A stretch of 64,000 nucleotides of DNA from Tyto alba (Eukaryota > Chordata > Aves > Strigiformes > Tytonidae): the NCBI RefSeq assembly GCF_018691265.1, contig NW_024881303.1:9913777-9977776 (forward strand), given 5' to 3'. The stretch's first letter is position 1, and each line of letters begins with the position of its first letter. Position numbers and translations under genes: made by a program. This document shows, in pieces, positions 27,192 through 40,100 of the stretch. Under the pieces are notes generated by a model. It had not been told where the DNA came from. It was given only the letters and a program-made list of their open reading frames with translations, and did not search any database.

Positions 27192-27235
27192 AATGGCACT
27201 AAGAAGTTCTGGGATTTTATGAGGACACATGACAG
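27192..27235 (+). CDS. NUDT14: NUDT14 coding exon 2 (UDP-sugar pyrophosphatase, N-terminal part)
   Basis: This 44-nt exon encodes NGTKKFWDFMRTHD plus two bases (AG) of a Ser codon completed by the next exon. It matches human NUDT14 NGAQKSWDFMKTHDS at the same place in the protein. The acceptor is cccgcag and the donor is CAG|gtaaca. It starts in phase 0 and ends after the second codon base, as needed to join exon 3. NUDT14 is a cytosolic Nudix hydrolase that cleaves UDP-glucose, and more weakly ADP-ribose, to the sugar phosphate and a nucleoside monophosphate. This exon lies in the N-terminal region before the Nudix fold proper. It is very short and would be missed by ORF calling. The next coding exon is 14 kb downstream. 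The family assignment is firm because exons 3-5 follow in order, strand and phase. Confidence 0.95.
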
Positions 27236-30200
27236 GTAACAGATGGAATCATGTTATTTCCTTCTGTCTTTATGTTGTATTTCATACTGTATTCTCTTCC
27301 CACTGGTCAAATCTTCTTAATGTGGAGTCACTTCTTTTTCCTCTAATTTCCTCTGCAATTCTTACTTCTTGTATAATACCTGCAGATTGTTCTCTACTAC
27401 TTTAGACAGAATTAGCAGAAATTTTAAAATCTCCTCGTGGTTTGTTATGCTTTCAGTAAGTTTTATCTGTGCTTGACTTTTCAAATATTAGAGTTGACAC
27501 ATAATATATTGTACTTTTTAATGTTTACATAGAAGATGGAACTGAAAGCTTGGATGGTATGAAATTTTTGAGTGTTAATATATCACCTGAAGGAAGGACT
27601 CTTCCCCCCATATACTTAACGCTGTTGTTATTTGTGCTGTTAAATGGTCTAGTCCCAGGTATGTGACCATACTCTCTCACTTCTGAATATACAATCCCAG
27701 GTATTGCCCTAATATAAAGACTGTTAAAAAACGATCTAAAGTTTTGGTCATACTGTTTGATTTTTTTTTTTTTTATTTTATTTTTACTGGCAATTACTTG
27801 GAATAAGGTAGAGATTCTGTTTTATGTTTGATTAAATCCTAGTATTATGCTAACATTTTTATTTTAATATGCTCTATCACTGCTATATGATGATGTTTCA
27901 GGCCAAGCCTAATTCAAGTAACTTTACAAATCCCCCAAACCTTTCAGGCCCTCCATTCTGTACAGCAAAACCCTCTCCTAAGGACACTGGAAGAAATCAA
28001 TGGCCAGCATCTTTGTTCTGTCTTTACAATAGTATTTCTTCTATCAGGGAAGAAAAGCAGTTAACTCCTGACTTCAAAATCAGTTCATGCAAAATTGTAA
28101 TGAATAGGGTGTATATGAAACAGACCCAGTCTCATAGTTATTAAATACCTGGGATGGACATAAAGTGATAGCAACACTTTTTATCAATGTAAAGATTATG
28201 AAGGTAAAAGTTCCAGGAAGTCTGGGAAAACATTAGATAGATTAAAAATGCCTGTACTGCTTGAGAATTAAGAGAGAAAAGAGAGTGATATTTTGATACT
28301 GACTTCACACTTGCTTTTGGAATTTGCCTGGAAGACAGTTCTGTCTTTGCACTTTGTCTGTCCATATGGGCATGTGCCTGAATTTATGATCGCAGATACA
28401 AAGGCTGAAATGATAATTGATTGCTGGAAATTTAATATATGCCCTGTACTTTCAAGCAAGTGAATCCAGAATCAAATCACAGTGCTGAGGACATGACTTC
28501 CAGATGAATAATTTGCACTGCTATTTTTGTTTAAACTTTTAGCTTATTGCTTTGTGATAATGTGTGAATATATGCAACTAACTGAGTGGGGTAAATATTA
28601 AAGGATCAGTTTTCCATGAACTTCTTGGGAACAGTATTTCTGAAGGACTTTTGTGGACATTTTTAAAATAGTTGAGAACATAACTGTATAAAAAGGCTAC
28701 AGCCACATGTCATGCCAGTCATCTCTGGTCACATAACATTTGTTAGCTTCAGATATACAACAGCTGCCATCCTAACTTATTAGTGACTAGTGTTGGACTG
28801 TAGAATGTCTAACGCTCTTTCACAAGTAAATTCAATGCAACTTCTGACACCAAAGGTAATAATCTGAACTTTCTGTATAGGAAATCCATGGTTTCACATA
28901 AATTCCATTTGTGAATATGAAGCCACTTATTACCAGATAAATCAGTCAGGTTCAAAATTCCTTATAATGCATTAAAGCTCTATTCTACTGTATTTTAATA
29001 GAATAGCTATGATGCTAGTTATATGAAAAAGTCACGTTGTCTAATAGTTGGAGATTATAGAGGACTTCATACTTACAGGGCCCTTAGAGGTTCATTACTC
29101 CTAATGAAGAATAAAATCTTGGAAGAAGAGGAGGAGTTTGTGGGACACGTCCTGTTGGGGAGGATTTTTTAGTGACATCTCTTCTTCAGGAAGATTGTAG
29201 ATGTTTTCCATAATTAAGAACACTTTTCCATAATATTTTTTCAAAAGTATTCAAAACAATTTACTTCTGAAAGTGTTGCAGCACTGTTATATTCTCCAAG
29301 TTGTTTTAATAAGGCTGTTTACCTAAATTGAACATACGCATTGGAATGCCAGTACACATATGTATGTGTTATATTTACATATACTTGATATGTATAATGA
29401 ATTTAATGATGCTGAATTAAGAAAAATAAAATACTGTGCTAATCATATAAAACCAGACATTGAGCCTAACTCATGTCTTTATCTGTCATCCTCTTTCAGC
29501 CCCACAAGTAAACATGTGCTTAAGACTGACTTCCTTGCAGTATGACAGTAAAGTAAGAGCTTGAGTGCTGGGTTCCTTTGGGACCCCCGTGTTGTTTCTC
29601 ATTTCAGATAAGGTCAACATAAGCCAATATTCAATAGATTGTATCAGAATATAGACCTCATACAGGAAAATACTTAGCAAGAGAGGTGAAATTATTTTTG
29701 TATAAATTTATCCTTTCCAACGGTTCAGATGAACAGCTGATTAAATTATACAAAGACAAAAACGTGAAGACAGTGGTCATTTAATTTGCCTTAAGTGTGA
29801 GTCATCTTTTAAAATCTCACTATATATTTAAGTAGGACAAGATCGTTTAACCATATGCAAGCTGGCATAACACTAACACAAACTGAAATAGCAGACTTTT
29901 AATTAGATATTAATTTTTATTTCTTTTAATTATTGCAGATCTGGGCTTGAGTTTACAGCGTGTGGCTCCTGAGCTTTCTTAAGATCAAGAGCATTCAGAA
30001 TTATAGTATGAGCCCCGGAGTCACCTCTGCTTTACATAGTTTTAATTTATGCTGAACAAATAATTGCTTACATTCAATCCTTCCATGGCACTTAAGAACA
30101 AAAAAGAGTTTTGTGCAAAATTATTACTGGTCACACAATAAACCGTTACCAAGGCAAACTTTCAAAACCTGTGCCATCAAAAGTCAGCTGAGTGTCAGTA

Positions 30201-30279
30201 TAGACAAAAGAAGCAGCATTTCTTACCATATTTAGGTTTAAACTTTAACAGAAGGAAGAGCCAGGACACAAAGACATAC

Positions 30280-30475
30280 CCATGGAGAGTAATTAAGTCC
30301 TGGAATACTCTGCCCAGAGAGGCTGAGGAACCTCTATCCTTGGAAAAAATCAAACCTCGACTGGACAAGGCTCTGAGAAATCAGACCTAACTTAGAAGTT
30401 AGCCTGATTTTGAGCAGGAGGTGGGGTCAGATGATCTCCAAAAGTCTCTTACAACCTGAAGGTTTCTATAATTTT
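30280..30475 (+). repeat. CR1 LINE 3'-UTR fragment
   Basis: The blocks 'tggaatactctgcccagaga', 'gactggacaaggctctgaga', 'gagcaggaggtggggtcaga' and 'tgatctccaaaagtctctta' follow the sense-strand order of the CR1 3' region. The corresponding consensus runs …tggaacaggctgcccaggga…ctggacaaggtcctg…tgagcagg…gg..tagatgatctcc…gtcccttccaacc…. It ends with a degraded ATTCTATG-type tail (ggtttctataattttg). It is a moderately diverged, 5'-truncated copy. Confidence 0.88.
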
Positions 30476-31011
30476 GTAAGTAGATTAAATACTTAATGAA
30501 TGTTACAGTTCCCATCTGACAACTGTCAAAAATTTGTAAAATTGTCAAGAAATCTGTCAACTTCTAAACCTCTTTTCTACTGGAAAATAATACATTTACT
30601 ATCGGTTTTGTCTTGCAGCGCTACATTTAAGTTAATCTTTCTTTGAAACGTACAGATTAACATGATCAGAGCTCATTGCAAGGTTTTATTACATTGTTAG
30701 AAACAACAGTGAAAATTACTAAAAATGAAAGAAGAAAAAAGAAAATCCTTGATTAAATCTTTTTGTTTGTAATTATTGAACAAGTTTATTGGGCTGGTGC
30801 ACATACACGCTGCATAATTCTGACCTGTTGTGTTAGTGACATACAGCAAAATATTCTTTCTGCAGTTATTTTATGGACAGCTTGATTTTCTGATAAGGTT
30901 TACTTTTCCCCTGAATACTCAGCTGATGTGTTTGCTCATTATTAGACAAATCAAGTGGAGTGCAAGTGATGAAAATTTAAATGCAAGATGTACTTCGAGA
31001 TGATAGATAGA

Positions 31012-31056
31012 TAGTTCTGACAGACCCACTTCATAGATGTGGGTCTGTCAGAACTA
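31012..31056. repeat. Perfect 18-bp inverted repeat with 9-nt loop (hairpin)
   Basis: The left arm (31012-31029, tagttctgacagacccac) is exactly reverse-complementary to the right arm (31039-31056). The loop is ttcatagat. Symmetry stops sharply on both sides. The hairpin directly follows a short GATA run (gatagatagatag). As RNA it would form an uninterrupted 18-bp stem in the sense transcript of NUDT14 intron 2. No poly-T Pol III terminator directly follows it. It may be a foldback element, a recent template-switch inversion or a hairpin RNA. Its role is not known. Confidence 0.95.
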
Positions 31057-32189
31057 GTTAGCAATTTGTGGTGGTGTGAGTTGAGGGGGGAAGAATTGTT
31101 AATTTTTTTTAAGGTCACTCCTTTTAAAAATCAAAAACTTGATCAGGAGGACATTTTCCTTCTGCAAATATATGGTGATTTTCTGACAGAAATAGAAACA
31201 TACCAAATATTACAAAGTAATCATTGATGCTTGTAACAAAAAAATATTCTCTAAAACTAGACTCATGTTCCAGTTACATTCTCTCTCATCCTAATTTTGC
31301 TGTATTTAATATAGTAAGAGCCTGAAATGTAATACTTAAGTTTTACATTCACCTACTTTATAAAGCAATAGACCAAGTTCGTTTTGGGTTTCACCAACCC
31401 CCCTTAAACAGATTCAAGGCTTTTAAAAGACATAATTTGGGAACAGATGAAGGTCAGTGTACAGTCATGTGCTCGCTTTTGTGCTTTGAGTAATAAAGTT
31501 GGAGAACAGGAACATAACCATACCTTTTTCTACTTGACAAGTAAACGGACAGCTTTCCAGTTGCATTGTAAATGGATATAAAGCAAAATTATGACTACTT
31601 CTCTATTTAAAAATAAGAAAAAAAAATCACTGTAAAGTACACTACAATTAAAAAATAATAATTTGAGGAGACTGAATTGCATGCAAGATTGTTACATGAG
31701 TTCCTCTGAACTCTGAAGATAATGTGACAAGGAAAAGGCATTTGGACTAAAAAACTTACAACTCTGCATGTGCTTTGTATCCTTTTTATGCTGTGTTTTT
31801 ACCTACAAAAATGTGTCATAGTGGATCAGTAATAGTTCCTGACTCAAAAATTCTTAATGGAAAAAGCTTTAAGTCTTTTCTAATCTCTCTAAAAAGAGGA
31901 AATAATATCCCAGCTTATTGGCTTATTTTGTGTAGTGAGATTAATTTATTTCACAGTTAAAACAAATTAATTCTTAATTTAATTTAATTGTTCAGAAAAG
32001 AGGCTTTCTGCTTTATCTATTACAAAGACAACTGACAAGTGTGGTTTTGCATCAGGAGGGAGTTTGCAGAGGGAAGGAAACCAAGGCAATCTGCACCTCA
32101 CGTGTTGTCTCCAGCCGTGGGGGGGAAACAGAAGGAGGCTCTCAAGGCCGGTTAAAAGTGGGCATAGATCAGGAGGGTGAACACGTGCA

Positions 32190-32400
32190 ACCTGTCGCTC
32201 TGGAAGTGACCTGCCCGCGTGCTGGCTTCGGCGCGCCGCCGAACTCGGGGAGCGGGAGCATGGCTGCGCAGGGGCCGCGCCAGGAGCAGGCCGCGTCCCC
32301 GGCCCAGGCCGCCAGAGCCGGGCAGGTGACGGGTCACCGGAGCCCGGCGAGCGGCCTGGAGGGGCCCGCGTTGCTGTTCTGGCTCGGCGGCTGGGGCTGG
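32190..32400. promoter_or_regulatory. Isolated CpG-rich islet in intron 2; candidate alternative promoter
   Basis: About 200 bp of very CpG-dense sequence (e.g. ggcgcgccgccg at about 32230) stands alone in an AT-rich intron. On the + strand an ATG at 32260 in good Kozak context (agcATGg) opens a run of 22 codons, beginning MAAQGPRQEQ, before a possible donor CAG|gtgacg at 32325/32326. Spliced from there to NUDT14 exon 3 or 4, the frame would hit an early stop (TAA or TAG), so it does not make an alternative NUDT14 N-terminus by that route. The GGTGAC-GG-GTCACC inverted repeat at 32325-32338 also reads as an imperfect DR1 nuclear-receptor-like site. It could be a promoter for a noncoding transcript, an enhancer, or a relic of a retrocopied 5' end. 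Confidence 0.5.
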
Positions 32401-35400
32401 CAGCTATGGAGACAGGGTGGAAGTCATGTGCCCTGGCCACATTATGAGAGCGGATTAAATTCCTTCTCCTGTTTCATATGCCAGATCATTTGGCTTTATG
32501 GAAACTGAATCCTGTATGTATTTCTCTGGTTTACGTCCTAGAGTATTATAAGGCACCATGGGATTTAACTCAGATGCTTCCTTTGTGCGAGAATTATCAC
32601 AGTAGCTTTAAAATGGGTGAAATACAGCTTTTTAACATCTTGATAGGTAAAAAAAAAAAAAGAAAATCTTTCTTAGGTGGCATGTGCCTTTTAAGTGCAA
32701 TGATGTGCTGTAAACCTTGACTTTGGAAAGTCTCCTCCAGGGTGTCAGTGGTGTGGAATTTTCTTGATTATCTTCAAAGATAGTGCAGAAGGTAATGCAC
32801 TGTTTAAAATAAACTGGATGAAGTTCAATAAACAACAAAAATGATGAAAAGTTTAGGGAAATAATAGCTGCAAGAAGGGAACGATGGCTGGGCATGTTTG
32901 TGCAAAGGCTAACGCAACTGAAGAGAAAAAGTACTACTTGTAATAAATACGTAAAGGAATGTTATGAAGCACGCTGGGATCATCAATTTCATTAGTAATC
33001 AATGACAGGACAAGAAACGGTGTCTCAAGTGGAAAGTATTTTTTAAATTAAACACTAAGAAACCATTTTTACCAGTAGTCAGGAAGGCATGTTTTGTAAT
33101 CACTGTCATTGAAAACACTCAGGTCTAGACTTGCTAACTGTCTATCAAGAATGCTATCAGGATAATGATATTTTTCCTGCTATTAGAAGGAAAAATGTAG
33201 TAGCCTATTAGCTTCCTTCAAACCAAATAATTACACTATTTGTTTGCGTGTGATATTTGCAAATAAAATGCACATAATGCTTGAGTCTTTTTGCTTTTAA
33301 TTTTTTGGAGTTTTTTAAGTGAAGACTTGACAGATCTTCTACTTCTGTGCCAGGAATTCTGCAGGCTTGTTTGCTGTGTTTTAAGATGTCTTATTATGTT
33401 GTTACCTTAGTATCCGATCTAAATAAAACCATCGCAATGAGGCAAAAATAAATATATTTGACGCTTTAAAGTTATCAGAGAAAAACACAAAATCAAAACA
33501 CAAATTTTCATTTTCTTATTTCAACTTTTTATGTATGTGATATGAAAGCACCACATAGCATATAAACTATTCTCTTCTGCATCGCTTAAATTGGGGAAAA
33601 TGGCAGTAAAATCTTTATTGAGGGTATTGCTTCATTGGGCAGTTAAATATTTGCCTAATTTTAATAATGGAATCCATAAAACTTCTTAAAACTAAGCAAG
33701 TATACAAGAGTTTTGACTGATCTGTCATACATTTCTAAATACAGTGTTCTGGTATCCAGATTAGAAGCATCTTGTTTTTACAACTTTAAGGATTTCATTT
33801 TTTAGTATTTGCAATAATACGCAAGGTAACTAGATGTGTTTATTCTCTTATGGTCACTGCAACGGGGAGGAGTCTTCTCTGCTTCCAGGTGGTTTTGAAA
33901 TAAACCTGTTCTATCGGAATAGTGACAAAAGTTTTTACATGGTCTAGAGACAGTAACATGGTCATGCCCTGCATTTGGGATTGGTAAAAATAATCTTATG
34001 AAAGCTCGGAAATGATCTATAATTAAAGTACCCGTATTTTTAGAATTTTATCTAAAAATATCTTTTGGAGAAGATGAGACTATTGAAACCCTTATTCTAG
34101 AAATGGGAAAATGAGGTAAAATGTAAACAACTGCCAGTTTCTCACTAATTGTAATGACACTATATATTTATACCTGGCAAAAGATTTTGTTATTCACTTC
34201 ATATTTGGTTTTTGCTAGGTAAGAAACAAAGTTGATGGTTTGTCCATTACTTTATCTAGGGAAGAACACTCCATCTTTTTATTTTGTGGGTTGTCCTGGA
34301 AATTTGATACCGTTTTAAAAACTCGATTTCTGCCAATTCAGAATGGAGTTATAGTGATGCCTTTTAGATGGGTTATTTATTGGTCTTATGTGATAGCATT
34401 TATAAATGGCAGTTTCAAAATAATTAGGAACTGGAACAAAAGCCCATCAGGCTCTGACATCTGTTGCACATAATGCCCACAAAGCTTTATTTAATCAAAT
34501 AAGTTAGCATAAAACCTGAATTTATTTATTAAAATATTTTGTTGAAAGAATCCCATTGAGATGTAATGTGTCATTTCCAAGGGTATCCTGGGATACAGGC
34601 CAAGATATGACACTTAAAGAATGTTATTGAGAATAATGTGCTTTGATGTCTCATTTATTTTGCAGTTGAATTTACTTTCTATTTTTTTCTTTGTATATGA
34701 AAACCGGGTGCTGGGAGGATTGCTTATTCCAGTGAAGTTGTCCTGCATCATAGTCTCTGGGGTTGGGTACAAATTACTACTTTACAAGTAGACAGAGATT
34801 ATGTTTTAAAAGTACATGTAGATGGATTTGTTAGCACTTCTTAATTCATTCTTCCACAGGTCTGATGATTAACCAAACATATGCTTCCTGCTTTATGGTG
34901 TCAAGAACAACTTCCTGCTGCAGTTCAGTTTACTGAAACCAATCTTCCTTTTGATTTTTTCCAAGTAACATTCATTTTCTTAAGCATACGTGTCTCACCA
35001 CTTTATTCTGGTTTTACTTAGTATTAAATATTTATGTTGTATTGGAGAAGGCGTTCAAATTTCATCAGAATACAGCAGTGTTCTAGACTTCTCTAATTAT
35101 CTTTTTCCAAATCCACTTTATCTGTGATTAGTATGAAAGGCTGAATGTTTTTGTCAGGAGCTTATAGCTTTGCTTTTGTAATAGGCTGCATTTTAAGCAG
35201 CCAGTTGGATTGGTGTTGGCCTTTGAAAAATGTAAAATGCTTTGAAGGAAGACTTAAATGAACCAGTAAAGACTGTGCAAGCACAGACATTTAATCTCAG
35301 GACTATCTGCATTATAGCTAAAGCTCTGGGAAACTAAAGGAATTGCACTGGAGAATAATCAAAGGGTATAGCTTTATTACACGTCTGTTCTGAAAACGAA

Positions 35401-37110
35401 GGGACTGTTTTCTCTGACTTAAGATACTAGGTGCACCTCTGATAAAAGGAAGAAGACAGCACTTTAGAGACCACATTAGAAGTTTTCAGGGATATGTCCA
35501 ACTGTGAAATGGGTGGTTAATTTGAATACAGAAGTGACACAGGAGCTACATGCAATTCTTTCCCATGGTCACCAAAATAATTTTGAAATAACTTAAGATG
35601 AAGTCGGCCCTCCTGAAGGATGGAGCCTCCCAAAGAATTCTTTTAATTGTTAGCTCTCAAACAAGTTTGGGTTTTCTTTGATTATGGCTTTAAAATTTAA
35701 AGCACAGTCATTTCTGCTTTGAACAAGAAATAGACACTTGTTCACTAACATGCTTTAATCTCGATCTGGGGTGTTTCTCAAATATAGTATTTTAAAAAGA
35801 CTAGATGGAATGTCTTGACATAGAAAACAATATGAAAGATCAATTTGTCAGCACTGTGTGAACAAAGAAACCCAAATTTATGTAACTTCTAGAAGAAAAA
35901 CAAAGTTATACTTTAAAGCTAAAATAATTATAGGACTTCTAAATGATTTATTTATTTTCTTACTAATTCTCCTTCTAGTATGAGTCATAAGTCTTGACAT
36001 TTTCTCCTTTATGAGCCATATAAGCAAAAATATTACATGTATGTTTTATATTCACATGCTCTCCAGCTGAGATGAATATATCTCTAAATACTTATGTGGT
36101 TGCACACTACATTTGATTATTTTCTTCTGATTGTATCAAAGGGGTTTTTAATACCAAATATCTGTTGAGAATCAAGGGGACTGATTAAATTAATTACTTG
36201 CTTTTATTCCGGCATGCTATTTTTGTGTTTCTTTTTTGGAATCTACCATTCTTTTTTTCATTGTCTTCTTTTGAGAATGGTAACTGAATTGCCACAGGCT
36301 CTGATAGTGTTGCAGGGGTTTTGGTGTTTTGTTTTGGTTGGTTTGTTGCATTTTTCTGAAATCAAATAACGTTATTTCCTGAAGTCTCCACTATGGAGTT
36401 GAGATTATTGTTTGTAAGCAATACAAACCGTATTACAGACTTTCAACTAATTTTGAGATAATTTTTAGCCTTTAAAAGTAGGTGAAAGTGGCTGAGGTTG
36501 ATGGTTGGTAAGGCCTGGCTTTCAGTGTTAATGTCAGTCTTTTTTAGGTGCTTTATCTGCCATTATTAAATTCTGATCACAGTTTGTGTGTGACACACAC
36601 ATACTCATGCTAGATACAAGGAGATCCTAAGTTACTCTTACAATGATTAAAGAAAGGTCAGTTTCTTTGTCTGTATTACCTCATCAATTACTCAACATAC
36701 TATAGTATTAGTACAAGATTGTAATTAAAAATCCTCATCTTCAACCTTGAGAGTCTTATTTCATAAACAGAGACACAAGAGAATCTTGTCCCTTTCTTTG
36801 CTATTACTATACTGTGATTTTTTAAAAACTAATTTTTAAGTTTTGCAAATTGGCGTTTGTAAAGCATGCATTAAAGGTCACACCTAAGTATAATGAAAGG
36901 CCGAATCAATCTTTATTTATTAAAGGATTTTAAAAGTTTGTCTCATGAAAAGCAATTACTAAGTGTTAGCAGTTGCTTGTATATTAACTGTAGCCCAGGT
37001 CAACAACTGACAAATTGTGAAGATAGACTACCAAACCGATGACTACAATGTGAAATTACATTTCTGCCTACAAAACCCCCAACAACAAAATGCAAAAAAC
37101 CACCGTCAGA

Positions 37111-37133
37111 CAAACAAACAAACAAACAAACAA
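37111..37133 (+). repeat. (CAAA)5 microsatellite
   Basis: Five perfect CAAA units are visible, flanked by an A/C-rich stretch that runs from about 37075 to 37160. Confidence 0.9.
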
Positions 37134-40100
37134 CCCCACCCTTAACCTCCACCCCCAAAATCTTCCTTCAAGTATTTGAGCTCTAGAAATACATGTTCTT
37201 CTACCTATGGCAAATCTTATTTGCTGATCTTAATTGCTAGGATGTATTTCAAACAAATTGAGTTTCTGTCCCTCCATATGTGTCCACATTTTAACAGGAT
37301 GTCAGTTTTCATCTGTCCCCTAGCTCATAACTGCTGTGGTCAAATGCTGTGGTTTTTTGCACTGCTCCTAGAAACATCACCTTCCTTTTTCAGGTCTGAG
37401 TGTGTGAAGTTGCCGTAGTATTTTGATATAAATGTCTGCTCTTCTGGAATGTCCTAAAGCATCTCTTACTTTGAGTTCAATAAATACAGGCTGTATTATG
37501 TTGGGGGAAAGAAAAAAAATGAAAACATTTTTCTAGGCCAATGGCACACAGGGAGTACTTTTCTAAACTCTTATAAGAGGTGTTTTCAACTGTAAAGGTT
37601 GTATTCAGGTAGATGTTTTCTCTTTCAATGAGAGTCTTAAAGGTGGAGGAAGAATTAAGATTCTGGGCTCCTGTGTTGCAGATGCCCATGGATCAGTTGT
37701 ATGTAATTTCTGCCTGTTGACTTAGACATTTTAGAGAAGCCAAACGTCCATTAGAAAATCCAAATACTTACCTATTTCAGTAAGGGTTTTCTTTGAAGTT
37801 TGAACGGTTAAATGCTACATGAGATCCTTGACTGAATAGTTGGAATCCCTTTGAGAAAACATTGTGTTAGATACCAAGACCCGGCACACTTTTAACTGCA
37901 AACTTGAGTACAATAAAAGCTCAAGTACAGTTTAGCTGGTCTTTCTAGCTATGTCTTTTCTGACATTTTAGGTACACATATTTCTTAAAATATTTTAAGG
38001 CTACCCTAATTGTTCCTATATTTATAGGAAAAACAGTATCCTACATTGTTGCACAGTAACCTGTTTATATGCATGCTTTCTTTGGGAAAATGTCTCCTGT
38101 AATTAGAGTAGTGATTTATTGTATGTATAAAGTAAGCAGGAGCTACTGCAGGGGGAAGGCAAGGAGGGCTTGGGCTGAAGCCTGAGCAGGCCTGTGGTCT
38201 TCACCGGCCCTGGAAGACACTGTAAAAACCTGTGTCATCTCTTCATATGTTGTCCTTCTGTCTGGTCATAGTCCCTAAAGTGGCCACCGACGGATGCAGT
38301 GCAGAAGAGGAGTCTTCTTCATTGGTCCAAGGTGATCCATGTCTTACAGAAGCAAATTATAGCTCCAGAATGACACACACAGCACGTTTTGAAGAGTTTT
38401 CTTCTTGGCCACCTCTTGCCTGCAGAAGCAGTGGCAGGTACCGAACGTGATACCTGTGTGCGGCAGTTGTGCTGGGGGCTCGTTGGGTCCCAGGTGCAGA
38501 TCTGTGTCTCAGCGGCATTGCATTTGCATTAATGACCTCTCCTCTTACACCAGCAATTTCCCTGAGTGTCAGCTGCTGGAGGAATAGCCAGCAAAGACAT
38601 ACAACTGTGGAATATGGTAAAAAAGTACCAGTCTGCAACCCAAAATGAAAAAGGTTGGCAGGTCTAAGCTGAGACAGTGTTTCATTTGTGCAGACATGTT
38701 ACAGCTTATTTTTAACGTATGGAGGCAAGTTTTGGATCCATCATGATCCTTTTACATCTGAGGATTGTTTTCTTTCATAAAAAATAAAAAAGTGGTCTTG
38801 TGCTCCTCTTTGGGACATAGGCACATTGCTATGTTAAGACCTTCAGTGTCTAGCTAAGATTAAATTCTTTCCTAGGACTCCTGCCTTTTTCAGGAAACAG
38901 CTGAACCCACATATTGGAGTTGCTGCAGCAATAAGGAAACCTATTGAAAGCAGTGGCTCAGGGGATCCTCCACTTAGATCAGTTGAACAGTCTTGCCCTA
39001 ACTTTCTGTAATATTCAGAAAACTGTCCTGCACGTAGCTTCAGATGGGTTTTCAGAAGTTACAGACCTGGTGACCTATGGAAATATTTCATGTTATGTTG
39101 TTTCTTGTGGAATAAGAGATACCAAATGGCATTTCTAATGTTGCATTCTTCCTAAGAAGGTGTAATTCTGAACTTTCTCCTCCATGACTCTCCAACTCTG
39201 GCAAGAAATACTAGAACTTGCATGTTGTGGTTTGTTAAAAAATGTAAATTTATGTTCAAAATTGTTTGTCAGTCTCTCAGAAAATTAGAAGTAATTAAAT
39301 AGAAAGTTCTACAGATTTGTGCCGTTTCTGTACCCTCTCATCTCAAGATGGTGTGAGAAGCAGACAATTGTAATAACTTGCTGCTACTCCTTTCCAGCTT
39401 AATTTGATCTTGTTCCTTAATTCTGACAGATTGTTTTTAATTTTCCCATCTGTTCCATAAAAATCTCAAGTGATTGACTCTTAGGAAAAAATAACGTCTA
39501 ATAGCTGAGCCATTTTTAATGAGTTGGTATGATTTATTTAATGAGACATGCTGAAGAAGGCAAGCCAAGTGAAAGATTGGGCCTGAGGTGGTGGATGTAA
39601 AGAAAGGTGAAGGGCAACCCTATGCTTTAGGAAGTCGTCTCTTTTCTTTAACCTCAGCTTTAGACTGCTGCTGTCTCCAGTTGCAGGCAATGCACGTCCT
39701 TAGACCCATGGACAAAAACCAAAGGTTCAGTAGCAGTAATTCCTTTTCTCCTTTTATTCAGTGCAATGTCTACCCTCAGACAGTACTGCTTTGGGGAGGG
39801 GAACAGTCATGCAGGCAGGGTGGGAAGGGGAAGATGAAAGAGTAATACTTAAGTAAACTTAAAAACATTGTAGGCAGTGCTTTAACTTAATTTCTTCTAG
39901 CAACTTATACCATAACTCCCAGATCCTCTAGCGTTTGGTCAGAAAGAACCCTCTTGTCAGTAGACAGGGTGAATATTCTCCTCCAGCCTCTCTGAAGGCT
40001 GAAGCCTTTGGTTTAAAATTGCCTGCAAATGACATCTCCTGGGGCAGGAAGCCATCAATATGCAGTACGGGTCTTTGAGAATAGCAACTATGAATATAAA

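Noticed and set aside
31979..32508. 153-aa (-) and 155-aa (+) ORFs over the intron-2 CpG islet
   Set aside because: They overlap antiparallel on the same GC-rich islet. The Arg/Pro/Ala-rich composition mirrors base content and no domain is visible. Only the short ATG at 32260 is kept, as part of a promoter hypothesis.
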